A stretch of DNA of 64,000 nucleotides from Rhizomys pruinosus (taxonomy: Eukaryota > Chordata > Mammalia > Rodentia > Spalacidae). Positions 32,885 through 43,755 of the stretch are shown in pieces; position 1 is the first letter of the stretch; every line of letters begins with the position of its first letter. A model generated the notes under the pieces. The model did no database searches, had not been told where the DNA came from, and saw nothing but the letters and a program-made list of their open reading frames with translations. The position numbers were made by a program, and so were the translations under genes. The stretch covers positions 6,229,648 to 6,293,647 of the forward strand of contig VZQC01005070.1 in the NCBI GenBank assembly GCA_009823505.1. Direction: 5' to 3'.

Positions 32885-33765
32885 GACAAAACTAATCTAA
32901 ATTCTTTGCAAAATCAGTAAGTAGCCATGCATTTGCTAAGGAGTTCAACTGAGAACTTAAGAAACTCCCAAGCTGAGCAGAAAAGTTTGTGATGAACTCC
33001 TGAATCCAACTCTACAAATGGGTCTAAATCTAAAGGGAAAAAACCCAAACAGAAAATTTCTAGGATAAAAACTAGAGAAAAGTATATCTGTGAGCTTGGA
33101 ATAGGACTTAAAAGAGCAAAAATGACACAAAAATAAAAGAGAGAAAATTGCTTACAATAAAATAACATGTGAACAACGGACTAAGAAAAAATATTTGTAG
33201 GGGCACATGCATCTGACAGAAAAATGTATACAGGAATAAGAAATTCCTACAAAATGCCAATGAAAATTCCCAAGTGCTGAATTTCAAAAGAATGGGCATA
33301 AGACTAAGATGTACAAATAACAAAAAAATACCATGATGAATTAACCAAGGAAAGAGGAAATTAAATATCATTAGTTACTACATATAATAAAATTAAAACC
33401 ACAGAAGACATTATTCATAGAACTTAAAAAAAAAATGAGGATTCTGGCGAGGGTTTGGAACAATTGTCCTCCTATTCTTCACTGGAATAACTGATACAAC
33501 CATTTTTGATAGATTGTCAACATTTTTAATAAACTAAACCTATAATCTAGTACTTCCTCTCCTAAGTGTTTCCTGAAGAGAAAGCATACATCTAACAAAG
33601 GCTTATAGGAGAGTATGGAAACTATTCTTTTTCACAATAGCAGAACACTAAAACCAAGCATCCCAATTGTCCCTAAGTAGGACAATGGATAGGCAAGATG
33701 TGGTTTAGCCATACAATGAAAAAACTACTCAGCAACAAAAATAAATTAACCATTTATACATGGAT
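32885..33765 (+). mobile_element. old LINE-1 ORF2 3' half (degenerate)
   Basis: Plus-strand sequence follows the L1 ORF2 order with all frames broken: AAAATCAGTAAGTAGCCATG, GAATAAGAAATTCCTACAAAATG, GAATGGGCATAAGACTAAGATG, GGATTCTGGCGAGGGTTTGG, GAGAGTATGGAAACTATTC, GGACAATGGATAGGCAAGATG, CATACAATGAAAAAACTACTCAGC. Fits an ancient (L1M-like) copy. Confidence 0.78.
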
Positions 33766-34109
33766 ATTCTTTTCTCTATAAATTCTGCTTTGACAAATTG
33801 CACAAGAAATGAATTAAGATATGCAAATTTTCACTATCTGACAGTCATTGTGACAGGTTTTTTAGTACTAAATAATAGAATCAATTGAATTCCTCCAATG
33901 AGGCACTGCTTAGATTAACAGTGACTTATATGTACAGTGGGGACATTTTTAAAATTACATTGGAACTACAGAATTTAATTTTATGAAAACTGGTCACCAT
34001 ATAGTAACTGAACAAACCAGCTTGCAGTCCAGTACAATATCTACACAATTAATGCAGGCTCTTGTCTTTTTTATTTCTACTTATGTGTATATTTCTGTGT
34101 GATCGTATC
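33766..34109. other. unassigned sequence
   Basis: No gene or repeat recognised. Confidence 0.35.
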
Positions 34110-34767
34110 TTACTTTGGGCTGCTTTAAGACGTAGTGGAGACTTGGGTGGCTTAGACAAACATTTATTTTCAACCTTTCTAGAGTCTATGAATTCAAAGA
34201 CTTGTTTAGAGAAAGGTATTTATTCCCTTTTTTAGACAGTGGTCTTCTCTTGTATGGTCACACAGAAGGGGAAGAGAGTAGAGACAGCTTTCTCCTCTTT
34301 ATAAGAGTGCTAATCCGTAATTTCGTGTTTTCTTTATGATTTTATGAATCACACTTTCATTGTCCATGACATCTAGACTGGAACATCATTCTGTTTCCTT
34401 GCTATTGCTAACAGAGTAGCTATAAGCATGGATGTTTATGGGAAGATCCAGTTTGAATTAGGGGCTAGTTCTCAGCTAGCATCCCTCACGGCACAACGTG
34501 GAAGTCATGGAATTCCTCTGATCCCACCACAAGAGTGACCAGTGGGTTGGAAGGACCTCTCAGGTTGGGTTACGAAAGTGACCAAATGACTTCCGTGTCA
34601 AGGGGTCAGTTACCCACAGTGACCACAGGTGGCCACTGCTCCCCTTCCGTTAGCAGGAGTGCATTGCACCTGCTCATAGCAAGAGAAGCTTCCTATAGAT
34701 GTTCAAGCATATCAGTAGTAGAATACAGACTTCTTCGGAAATATGTCCAGGTCATATGTAATTCTAT

Positions 34768-35075
34768 TTTTTAATAACATTTTTTATTGATGCTTTGTGC
34801 ATTTCATACATCATTTTCCAATTCAGTTCAGGCATATTTCCCTTTCCCTTCCCCCCCACCCCCACCCCAACCGAGATCATGCATTCTGCCATAACTGTCC
34901 TGCATATTTCTCTCAGTTTTTTTTTCATTTTTTAGCTATAACTGATGAATCCATGAGTACAAAGCATCCTTCATGTAAACAACTTTGCAAGCTCTTTGTG
35001 CCCAAATCCCCACAGCCCCACCTTCCAGCGGGGGGTGAGGGGTTGTATGTTCAATCAGGTTGATCAATTTGTAAG
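34768..35075 (-). mobile_element. LINE-1 3'UTR fragment (minus)
   Basis: T-rich start, TTGATGCTTTGTGCATTTCA, C-rich tract (CCCCCCCACCCCCACCCC at 34852-34869), GATCATGCATTCTGCCATAAC. The C-rich tract and the following ATGCATTCTGCCA match 32196-32240, which shows common origin within the window. Confidence 0.8.
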
Positions 35076-35076
35076 A

Positions 35077-35462
35077 AATGAATGGATCTGGAAATTATTA
35101 TATTAAGTAAGTTAACTCCAATCCAGAAAGATAAATACTGCATGTTCTCTCTCACATGTGGACCCTAGCTTTTAATTTTTATATATGTGAACAGCATGTG
35201 AATGTAAATGTAGGCACAGATTATGAGACTAGGAAGGGGACCATGAGAAGGGAAAAAGAGGGATTAAGAAGGGGTGGGGAATAGAATAACATGACGTGAA
35301 AGCAGAAAGGGGAATGCTAGGGGTGGAAAGGAGCAAGGGAAGGCAGAGAGAGGGATGGGAGAGAAAAGCGGGAGGAGGGCCTAAAAAAATTATTTGTAAA
35401 AGACATAAGAAACCTAGTATCTAAAAATAAACAAAATTTAAAATTAAAAAAAAAAAAAAAAA
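35077..35462 (+). mobile_element. LINE-1 3' end with poly-A
   Basis: AGAAAGATAAATACTGCATG and TCTCTCACATGTGGACCCTAG match the L1 ORF2/3'UTR boundary; then a long purine-rich 3'UTR stretch (GAAAAAGAGGGATTAAGAAGG, GGAGAGAAAAGCGGGAGGAGG) and an A tail at 35444-35461. Confidence 0.85.
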
Positions 35463-35463
35463 T

Positions 35464-35718
35464 CCAGGCTGGAGAGATGGCCTAGCGGTTAAGAGCGCCG
35501 ACCCTCTGCAGAGGACCCGGGTTCGATCCCCAGCACCCACATGGCAGCCGAGAACCGTCTGAAAACTCCAGTTCAGGAGAACTCCAGTTCCAGGGGAATA
35601 CCACACTCTTCTGACCTCCACGGCATTGCATGACAACGGGTGCACAGCTTGCATGCAGACAGTACATTCATACACATACAGAAATAAATAAAAATTTTTA
35701 AAATTAAAAAAAAAAAAA
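35464..35718 (+). mobile_element. B2/B3-type SINE, duplicated subfamily
   Basis: CAGGCTGGAGAGATGGCCTAGCGG head, B box GGTTCGATCCC, internal duplication (AACTCCAGTTCAGGAG / AACTCCAGTTCCAGGGG), end ATTCATACACATACAG and A-rich tail. Inserted at or fused to the L1 poly-A tail. The long minus-strand frames across 35421-35966 are only translations of this and the neighbouring SINEs. Confidence 0.93.
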
Positions 35719-35731
35719 AAAGTGCTAATCC

Positions 35732-36092
35732 ATGGCGCCGAGAACGCGTCTGAACAAGTCCAATTCCAGGAGCACTCCAATTCCAGGGGAATCCGACACC
35801 CTCTTCTGATCTCCGCGGCATTGCACGACACGGGTGCACAAACTTGCATACAGACAGTACATTCATACACATATAGAAATAAATAAAATTGGGGCCGGGC
35901 ATGGTGGAGCACGCCTTTAATCCTAGCACTTGGGAGGCAGAGGCAAGTGGATCTTTGTGAGTTCAAGGCCAGCCTGGTCTACAGAGTGAGTTCCAGGCCA
36001 GCTGGGACTACAGGGAGACAAAAGAAAAAAAAAAAAAAAGTAAAAGAACAAAAAAAAAAAAAAAAAGAAAGAAAATTAAAAAAAAATTTAAA
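35732..36092 (+). mobile_element. insertion block B: 5'-truncated B2-type SINE joined to B1
   Basis: Starts abruptly inside the SINE body (ATGGCGCCGAGAACG), shows the internal duplication, ends GAAATAAATAAAATTG, and is followed directly by a B1 (GGGCCGGGCATGGTGGAGC, 35893 to about 36020) with a long mixed A tail to 36092. Bounded by AAGTGCTAATCC (35720-35731) and AAGAGTGCTAATCC (36093-36106). No target duplication lies between the SINE and the B1, so they may have arrived together. This linkage differs from the head-only fusion at 896 and 61151. Confidence 0.8.
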
Positions 36093-36329
36093 AAGAGTGC
36101 TAATCCCATTATGAGGGCTCCATCATTATAAACTAATTAACTTCCAAAGGCACCATCTCTAAATAACATGATATTCAAAATTAGGGCTTCAGTATATGAA
36201 TTTGGAGGACATGTGATAGATAGTTCAGTCTACTGCAATATGCATTCTCCAAGCCTGACTTCTAGATGTGTGGCCGCATGGCAGTAAGGAAGAAGAGTGA
36301 TATGAAACCCTGTTCTCCATCTCATCTTG

Positions 36330-36470
36330 GTTTGTTGTTATTGTTGTTTTTGTTGTTGTTTCTATTTGAGACATAGTCTCACTATGTAGACCTGGATGTT
36401 CTGGAACTCACAGAGTTCCACCTCCATCAGGACTGAATCCTGGGATTAAAGGTACGTGCCACCACACTGC
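36330..36470 (-). mobile_element. diverged B1 SINE
   Basis: TTG-rich tail, ATTTGAGACATAGTCTCAC, AGACCTGGATGTTCTGGAACTC, CTGGGATTAAAGGTACGTGCC: minus-strand B1. Confidence 0.88.
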
Positions 36471-36992
36471 ATCATTGTCTTGTTAGTAATAGATATTAAT
36501 TGCCATTAATGCAAAAATAAATGATATACCAATAAATATTCAATGTGCAAATCAAGAAAGAAAATATGCTTAATTACTCAGTGAAATGAGTCATAAGTTA
36601 TCAGCTGTTTCCTTAGAATCAATTTACAGTGAGCACCAACTTGACACTGCCATTCTTGAAATCTTATAGGTCTTATCAGTAGAAGGCACTGGGTCCGTTG
36701 ACCCAACTCTCCTCTAAATACTCCTCTAAATCACTTTTTTCCATGCTACAGTAAGCAAACTTTCTGTGATGATCCATATAGTTCACATTTTAGGGTTATA
36801 AACTGTCGGTCCCTGAAAAACACATGGTTCTAGTGTGAAGGTCATCCAACAATACATAAATAGGTAATAGCTATGTTCTAATAATTTAATTTCCAAAAGT
36901 AGTAAAACACAATCAACATGCATTCAGGCAACAGTTTCTATGCTATATACTATAAGTAATAATAACAATAGTATCAAATGTAATAAATATCA
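36471..36992. other. unassigned AT-rich sequence
   Basis: No gene or repeat recognised. Confidence 0.4.
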
Positions 36993-37206
36993 ATGGATGG
37001 AGAGATATTAAGCAGCAGTTACAAGCAATGGGTTCTCTTGCAGAAGACCTGCAGCTAACAATGCTACAAACATAATTCAAGTTTCAGGGGACCCAACGCC
37101 TTCTTCTGACCTCCATGGGCATTGCATGACATGGGTTCACTTGCTTATATGCAGACATAACCCTCATACACATAAAATATAAATAAAACAAAAATTTTAA
37201 TATATA
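36993..37206 (+). mobile_element. old B2/B3-type SINE
   Basis: GGATGGAGAGATATTAAGCAG head, CTCTTGCAGAAGACCTG, TTTCAGGGGACCCAACGCC without internal duplication, CTCATACACATAAAATATAAAT tail. Approximate target duplication AATAAATATCAA / AATAAGTATCAA. Confidence 0.85.
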
Positions 37207-37659
37207 TAATAAGTATCAAAAATATAAAACATAGGGTATGAACAATTCAAGACAAGATTAATAAGTTATATAAATTCTATACTTTGAATGATTTTGTAAA
37301 TGTGAAACATTTTGCCAAAATGTAAGAATTATTTCCTTGTTTTAATATCCAATCTGCAGCACATAGCACTGAGATATTTAAGTCAAAAAGGAGTCTTGTA
37401 GTGAGAAAAATTACTTTTGAATTACTTTTGAAAACACACATACATTTTTTAGAAGGATAATTTGCTCATAAATTTTATTAATGAGAATTATGTGAGTATT
37501 AAGCTAGTGATTGGGGTGATCATCTAATTTGTCATTCAAATTGAGAAAAGTATGGCAGTGAAAGTGAAGCTAAACTATAAAAATACATATTTTTAAAGAC
37601 TTATTTATTGACCAACAATTTTCTTTCATTAGATCTATAGAAGTTTTACTCAAAAACTA
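37207..37659. other. unassigned AT-rich sequence
   Basis: No gene or repeat recognised. Confidence 0.4.
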
Positions 37660-37914
37660 TTTATATTGGAGTTCTATGCAGCGTTAAAGAAAGATGACAT
37701 CGGGGCTGGAGGGATGGCCTAGCGGTTAAGAGCGATGACCGCTCTTGCAGAGGACCCGGGTTCGATCCCCAGCACCCACATGGCGGCTGAGAACCGTCTG
37801 TGACTCCGGTTCCAGAACTCCAGTTCCAGGGGAATCTGAGACCGTCTTCTGACCTCCGCGGCATCGCACGACACGGGTGCGCAGACCTGCATGCAGACAA
37901 TACATTCATACACA

Positions 37915-37945
<31 letters not shown>

Positions 37946-38095
37946 AAAAATTAAAAAAAAAAAAAAAGATGACACCATGAACTTTGCAGGTAAATGGATG
38001 GAACTCGAAGCCATTATGGTAAGTGAAGTAACACAGTCCCCAAAACACAAATGGGGAATAGTTTCCCTCAATTGTAGATGCTAGCACCAAATTTC
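37660..38095 (+). mobile_element. LINE-1 ORF2 C-terminal fragment, split by a SINE
   Basis: Plus strand: GGAGTTCTATGCAGCGTTAAAG then, after the SINE, GACACCATGAACTTTGCAGG, AAATGGATGGAACTCGAAGCC, AGTGAAGTAACACAG. Translation EFYAALKKDD + TMNFAGKWMELEAIMVSEVTQ matches the L1 fragments at 32446-32695 and 61593-61934. Non-functional. Confidence 0.88.
37702..37964 (+). mobile_element. B2/B3-type SINE
   Basis: GGGGCTGGAGGGATGGCCTAG head, B box GGTTCGATCCC, a shortened form of the internal duplication (TCCGGTTCCAG / AACTCCAGTTCCAGGGG), (AAAT)n tail. Target duplication AAAGATGACATC (37690-37701) / AAAGATGACACC (37965-37976). Confidence 0.94.
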
Positions 38096-38603
38096 CCAAT
38101 AGAAAGGCAAGCTGAGCAACGTTATTGTTATATTTCATTCTATCTGAAAGCAACCATGCTGTTATAATGTGAATCTCTTAATGGGCTCTAGAATTAACTT
38201 ACCTCTTATTTTCAGGCATAGTAATTAACATATATAGGTGGAAGGTATGTATTCATATTTTAGAATAATATAAAGTTAAAGGGAAAAAATGTGAATTCCT
38301 AAACATATTTTGCAGTTAACATACAGCTTATTCCTGGAGAACATAATTCTGGTACATATATAATGTTTATATAGGCATATTTTGAAGCAAAACAAATGGG
38401 AGGGAACAACAACAACATAAGGACGGGTCAAAGAATGGATTGATACAGTTAAATTCTGCCCAAAGGAATAAACCTCTGCAGGGAAAAATTTAAAAGACTG
38501 AGAGAAAGATGCAGCACATGTATGACCTGGGGTGGGGAGGAAGAAGGGTAAGTGGAATGTGTCTAAATGGAACTGAAAAATGATGTATGAAATATGCAAA
38601 ACA
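38096..38603. other. unassigned AT-rich sequence
   Basis: No gene or repeat recognised. The minus-strand frame at 38276-38599 has no similarity to a family I know. Confidence 0.35.
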
Positions 38604-38838
38604 GGGGCTGGAGAGATGGCCTAGCAGTTAAGAGCACGGACTGCTCTTGCAGAGGACCCAGGTTTGATCCCCAGCACCCACATGGCGGCTGAGAACCGTT
38701 TTTGACTCCGGTCCCAGGGGAATCCGACGCCCTCTTCTGACCTCTGCGGCATTGCATGACACGGGTGCACAGACCTACATGCAGACAGTACATTCATACA
38801 CATAAAGAATAAAATTAAATTTAAAATTTTTTTAAAAA
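38604..38838 (+). mobile_element. B2/B3-type SINE, GCCTAG head without duplication
   Basis: GGGGCTGGAGAGATGGCCTAGCAG head; B box GGTTTGATCCC; body GACTCCGGTCCCAGGGG, with no internal duplication. Perfect 15-bp target duplication GAAATATGCAAAACA at 38589-38603 and 38839-38853. Confidence 0.95.
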
Positions 38839-38964
38839 GAAATATGCAAAACATCAATAAAAGTATTATATTTAAAAACTACAAGAATGAATACATTTTC
38901 TTAAAATAAAAGCATTCATGTTTATTTGAGCACATGAATTTTTATTTTTTTATGTCTTGCTATG

Positions 38965-39000
38965 ATTCATAATAATGTTTTCTAGAACATTATTATGAAT
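38965..39000. repeat. 15-bp perfect inverted repeat
   Basis: ATTCATAATAATGTT (38965-38979) and AACATTATTATGAAT (38986-39000) around the loop TTCTAG. No family recognised. Confidence 0.95.
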
Positions 39001-39086
39001 TTATTGATAAATTAATACAACTGTCTGCAATCTTCAAATTTGCATGTTACAGTTAAATTTGAGATCGCTGAAGCTGTTTTGATATG

Positions 39087-39296
39087 GGAAGATTTATCTC
39101 TTTTAAAATTTTAGGTGTATGAATATTTAGACTGCATGTATGTAAGTGCACCCATGTTGTACAATGCTCACAGAGTCCAGAAAAGATGTGATTTTTGTAT
39201 GGCTGTTAGCTGCCATTTGGGTCCTGGGAATCATACCCAGGTACCTTGTAAGAGGACCCAATGCCCCTAACCACTGGGCAATCTTTCCAGTCCCTT
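39087..39296 (-). mobile_element. old B2/B3-type SINE
   Basis: AAGATTTATCTC tail, GTAAGTGCACCCATGTTGTAC, GCTGCCATTTGGGTCCTGGG, CTAACCACTGGGCAATCTTTCC head: complete minus-strand order, diverged. Confidence 0.87.
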
Positions 39297-42200
39297 ACTG
39301 AAATTTTAATTCCTCTGTAAATGGCAATGTTTTTAAATGAGAAATTATTTACCATCTATAATTTCTAATTTTTCATGTCGAAGTATGTAAATATCTAGTC
39401 CCAGTACCTTTATAAGTACATTTAACCCTCAGTGTCCATTATTAATTCACAGATATACCAGCAGAAGCAAACTAGATGAATGCTTTTGTCCCTAATATAA
39501 AATGGTGTAATATGTGCCCATAACCTACAAAAATCCTTCAACGTCCCTTTAATTATCTCATGGTTAGAGTACCTAACAGTGTAAATGTTATATAAATAGT
39601 TGTTATTTTGTGTTGTTTAGGAAGCAATTTAAAAAAAGAAACTCTGTTTATGTTTAGGAAAATGAACTTTTTCTGCATATTTTTAATCTGTTGTTGAGCG
39701 AATCTTTGGGCACAGACTCTTTAACTCCAAACTGTATTTATTTTTCCTTCCACTAAATAATTTTCTGCATAGGCACTTTTACAAAATAAAAATCTTTAAA
39801 AACCTCTCTTTTTCACATTTTCTTTTTCTGTTTTACCAAATGCAGAGGTGGAACAGCTCAATCTCAAAACTTTCTGGTATGAAATACAAATTTAGTTAGC
39901 TGAAAAAGGAAGCCCCAAATAAAAACATTGCACCTACTTTGAGATATTCCAGGGTAAGAGTGTAGAATTTCAAATGTGGATTAAGTATATCATTTACAAA
40001 ACAATATTTAATTTATTTTGATCTTCCATGGATTTCATAGGGATGCATTAAAATAATTTTTCTGTTCATAAATTTTTGTTTTGAACAGTTTTAATTTGCT
40101 TTTTTAGCTTCATGCATTTAGCATCAAAACTGATTTTGTTAGTACCTGATTTACAAATATACAGATTAAATATTTCTAGTACATTTTAAAAACGTGTGAT
40201 AATAATTTTAGATGGCTCCTTTCAAAAGTGCTCACTATCATGACCAGGCTCTTGGATTTGTTTCTAAACTCTTTTGAACATAACACCTTTCATATCTCAT
40301 GAATAGTAAGTAACAGTATTGAAAAGTAATCCTCCGGCTAAATCTATCATGAAGATTTTGCTGAAAAGAGCTTTGCACATGAACCCAAATAATTTTAGAA
40401 ATCACAGTCAAATCTGAAGAATTGACAGCAGGATATTTCATGATATCCTAGGGACCAAATTCATCAGGACAATCTGGTACTCAATAGACAGATAAAACAG
40501 GGAAGAAAATAGAAAAAAAGAACACACACAAGGAAACATGGCAAATGACTTGAACAGATGCAAATGTAACCAGAGAAAATGGAAGAGAGCTACCATCAAT
40601 AATTTTTTAATACACATGGAATACCTTTTCATATCTAATGCAATGTTTAAAATAAGACATCAAAGAAGCACTTGTCACCCTGGTCACTGGTGAAGAGGCA
40701 GCACTGTTCTTCCCATTCACTGCTCCTGACAGTATAAAAGGGCACAGCTGTTTGGAAAATAGCTCAACACATCACACACTCTAGTTATGTATTGCCTTTG
40801 CTGAAGTCATGAAAATGAAGATATTGGAAGGCTGAATTTGACTGCATGTAAATTTTACCTCAATAAAGTAAGAATAAGCAGAAGGAGGTCCACCCTTTCT
40901 GTCAGCCTGGTGTTGGTGTGTATTACAGAAACAGAAAGATGGCCTTTCCTCTTTTCTCACCAAACTGGGCATCACTAGCTGTGTGCTTAGCATACTAGCT
41001 TAAAAATACTTGGGATTCTGTTCCCCTACTAGGTGGGGCTTTCTTCAGCATCTTACCGACTAGATCTGGATCCTGTGAGTAAAAGCCACATCTAAACAAT
41101 AATTTACACAGAGAGGATGTATGAATGGACAGAAGCAAAGAGGGCTGGTAACACTCATTTACTACCAAACACCATATAAAAGATAAAGAAAAAAGAGGTT
41201 TTGATAATTCTATAGATACTAAAACTAATATTAATGATAAGCGTATCCTTGACTTATGTTTCAAAAATGGAATTTTTCAAAGACCTGGTGTTAAGCATGG
41301 GAAAGATGTATTGAGATGTATTGCACACTTGCCAGTGTACAGTTGGTCTCTGGAATGCCAGAGAGGGTTACCAAAGGCCACTAAACCAATAAAGCAAATA
41401 TTGGTCTCCTTGAGTCAAGCAAGACTCCTCCGTCAGCATCAGCTACACCTCACCTGCCTGGAAATACTGTGCAGCAATGGTAGCCAAACGTCCGTATATC
41501 CCAAATATAATTGGCTATTGGCTCTCTCCTTGGAGGAATAATTCACGGCTGATGCCACAAGCTTACATTCTCTAGTGGTTAGGAGATGTTATAAGCCACA
41601 GTAAGACCTTGTCATCTTTTACAGAAAAGCTACAGTTCATGGATTAGCATACCATCCAAACATCTGTGTCTATACCAACATAACCTACCATAATAATTAT
41701 TACTGTTTAAATGCCTGTATATCTAATTGCTTGTGCTTCATTAGTAGGATTGTAAGGTTATTCCTGGATAAACTGTCAAGCCATGAAAGGAAACAGACTG
41801 AACTGATCAGAGTCCAAAGCAACATATCCAGAGAAAGTAGACTGTTTTACTTCTCACCCACGTGTGCCCCTTTTCTAAGCCTAGGGAACAATCTACAGAA
41901 GAGGGGGCATGGTAGAATGTAAGGGCTGCGATTGGGGTGAATGGTGAAACTACAGCAATATAGACTGGACTCTTATTTGATCAACATGATTGTACATACA
42001 AGCCCCCCAGCTGGATGGTGGGAGCCTTGGGCTGTGTGGGTTTGGGCATAGCTGCTTGCAAATTGTTTTACGTGAAGGATGCTTGTATTCACTACTTATT
42101 ACTTATTGTTAAAAAAAATCAAATAAAAAATATTGAGATTAAAAAATGGAATTTTTCTTTTATCCAAGCATGTGGGGTCAGAGGATTGCTACCATAGAAC

Positions 42201-43559
42201 CCCTTAGCTTACCGTTCTCCAGAGGAGATAGCCTGCAAGCCCACATGAAACAGGAGGAGTAGTCTGAAGGCTGCAGAAGTGGGGAACACTGCAACAAACC
42301 TTTGGCTGTGGTTTTTCTAAGTATTGGATGAGGCAGGATGAGCATCTAGACAGACTCAAATTTTGATGGTTTGAACAACTGAGCAGGCTCTGGGGCGCAA
42401 GGGTGGTTCCTAGCAGTCCAGACACTAGTTGTGGCATTATTTAGGGAAGATAATGTTCCTCACTTGAAGGCTCAGATAGAGAAACCCAGGTGAAAGTATG
42501 GGCTCAATGTTGGTTGGTTTTCATACCAAAGGGGTGCTCAATATCTCTGGAAAATAGCCCCCTGTGCCCATGGTAGCCTCTCCTCAGGGCAGTGAGGGTC
42601 ATATGCCTGAGTATTAAGAAGCTAGAAATAGGAATACATAGTTAATGCAATTTATATATTTCTTTTATTTATTCCAACATACTAAAAAACAACTTGTAAT
42701 AAAAACTAGGAGTGCGCTGGTGGTTATCGAGGTGTTAACAATATTTTCAGCCTCTAAGATTAGTCTAACGTCTTACTAAATATCAAATGAAAAATAGCTT
42801 AGATGAAGTGCTAAGGCACATTCCTCTGTGTTCTGCAATAAGCACTATATAAACACAGAGAGAGATTTAATTTGCGTATGGAAAGATGGATTACATAGTC
42901 AACTTCTTTAACTTTTATTTCCTACTGTGAATCAAAAGGAGCTATGCTTTAGTGCTTTCCAAGATAAGTAATAGAAAATGCCTTAGACAAAAACTGCTGA
43001 GCTATCTTCATCCTTGTTCTTTTATTTAATATTGTATCCATGTTATTTCATTTAACAGATGATACAAGGGCTAAGAAAATACAATAGGGTGTCTGCACAT
43101 GTAAAGATACAGGAGAAATCAATTACTACATAATAGAAAGTATTATATTTTCTTACATGTTCAAAGTGTTAAGGACAAGATACACTACATTACACTCCAA
43201 AATGTATTTACCTTAAACTAATCTCCACAACATCAAGAGAATAAAACATTCATTACTGATTCTAAGATAACCGTCAGGCCTTCATTTCTGACTTTTCCCT
43301 TCATTTCTCCATTTGTAGAGTTAAATCAATGAATAACAATAATTAAATATATAATCAGCAAATGCTTTCATCCTAGAGTTTGCTCAGCTGCAGTATATAT
43401 CCACAGAAAAAGACATTTATTTAGTAAATTGTGTTTTGTTTCTAATAGCCTCTTTCAACTGCCTCCTCATTTTCAAGAATTTAAATAGATTCATTGGCTA
43501 ACTTTACAAACAGTTAAGAAACATATGTTAGCAATAGTAATTTTAAACAGCTAATATTT
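39297..43559. other. 4.3 kb of mainly unique sequence
   Basis: No young SINE, L1 or LTR that I recognise, and no gene. A TATA-like motif with good context (AGTATAAAAGGGC near 40732) has no associated reading frame. The stretch 41330-42150 is less AT-rich and ends in an A-rich, AATAAA-containing segment (42105-42145), so an old retroposed sequence is possible; I cannot name a parent gene. Confidence 0.35.
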
Positions 43560-43755
43560 GCTATTTTATGCTAACTAAGTATTGGACATTCAATAACTCA
43601 TTGATTTCTCCGAACGCTGAATAAAAGATGGATTCATGCTTTCCATATTTGTATAAGTAGAAACCAAAGGACAAAAAGATTAAGAAACTTACAGCTTGTG
43701 AATGGCACAAGAAATAAAATATGAGCTTCTGACTCCAGGATCTACACTCCATTAT
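43560..43755. repeat. ancient MIR/L2-like repeat
   Basis: Order of motifs: TATTGGACATTCAATAACTCATTGA, GTAGAAACCAAAGGACAAAAAGATTAAG, AACTTACAGCTTGTGAATGGC, AAATATGAGCTTCTGACTCC. This follows the ancient mammalian pattern 'gaggaaactgaggcac...cacacagc..gtgaatggcagag...tctgactcc'. Confidence 0.6.

Larger units (their letters stand above)
34317..35719 (+). mobile_element. composite insertion block A (L1 pieces + SINE)
   Basis: Flanked by AAGAGTGCTAATCC at 34303-34316 and AAGTGCTAATCC at 35720-35731. Contents: an L1-like minus-strand stretch (34317-34760, e.g. TTGCTATTGCTAACAGAGTAGC), an L1 3'UTR in minus orientation (34768-35075), an L1 3' end in plus orientation with poly-A (35077-35462), then a full B2/B3-type SINE (35464-35718). 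An inverted 5' part and a forward 3' part in one insertion is what twin-primed L1 insertions produce, but later insertions blur this. Confidence 0.6.
34110..36236 (-). mobile_element. old LTR-like repeat, split by two insertions
   Basis: The left part 34110-34316 (GGTCTTCTCTTGTATGGTCACAC, CTCCTCTTTATAAGAGTGCTAATCC) and right part 36107-36236 (CATTATGAGGGCTCC, CATCTCTAAATAACATGATATTC, TTAGGGCTTCAGTATATGAATTTGG) join into one ancient mammalian repeat of the 'actaatcc...gggcttcaacatatgaatttggggg' kind. I do not fix the family name. The two parts were separated by the blocks at 34317-35719 and 35732-36092. Confidence 0.6.

Noticed and set aside
34317..35462. Simple twin-primed (5'-inverted) L1
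   Set aside because: The minus-strand portion includes a 3'UTR with its own T-rich end (34768-35075), so at least one separate L1 insertion is present; the simple model does not explain the block.
35421..35966. 181-residue minus-strand open frame with repeated CMNVLSACK-like segments
   Set aside because: The repeated segments are antisense translations of B2/B3-type SINEs; the same peptide pattern recurs at every SINE copy in the window.
40725..40760. Host promoter with TATA box (AGTATAAAAGGGC)
   Set aside because: No open frame, exon or CpG island follows; TATA-like words are expected by chance in AT-rich DNA.
41330..42150. Processed pseudogene
   Set aside because: The A-rich, AATAAA-containing end is suggestive, but no frame resembles a protein I know and no target duplication was found.
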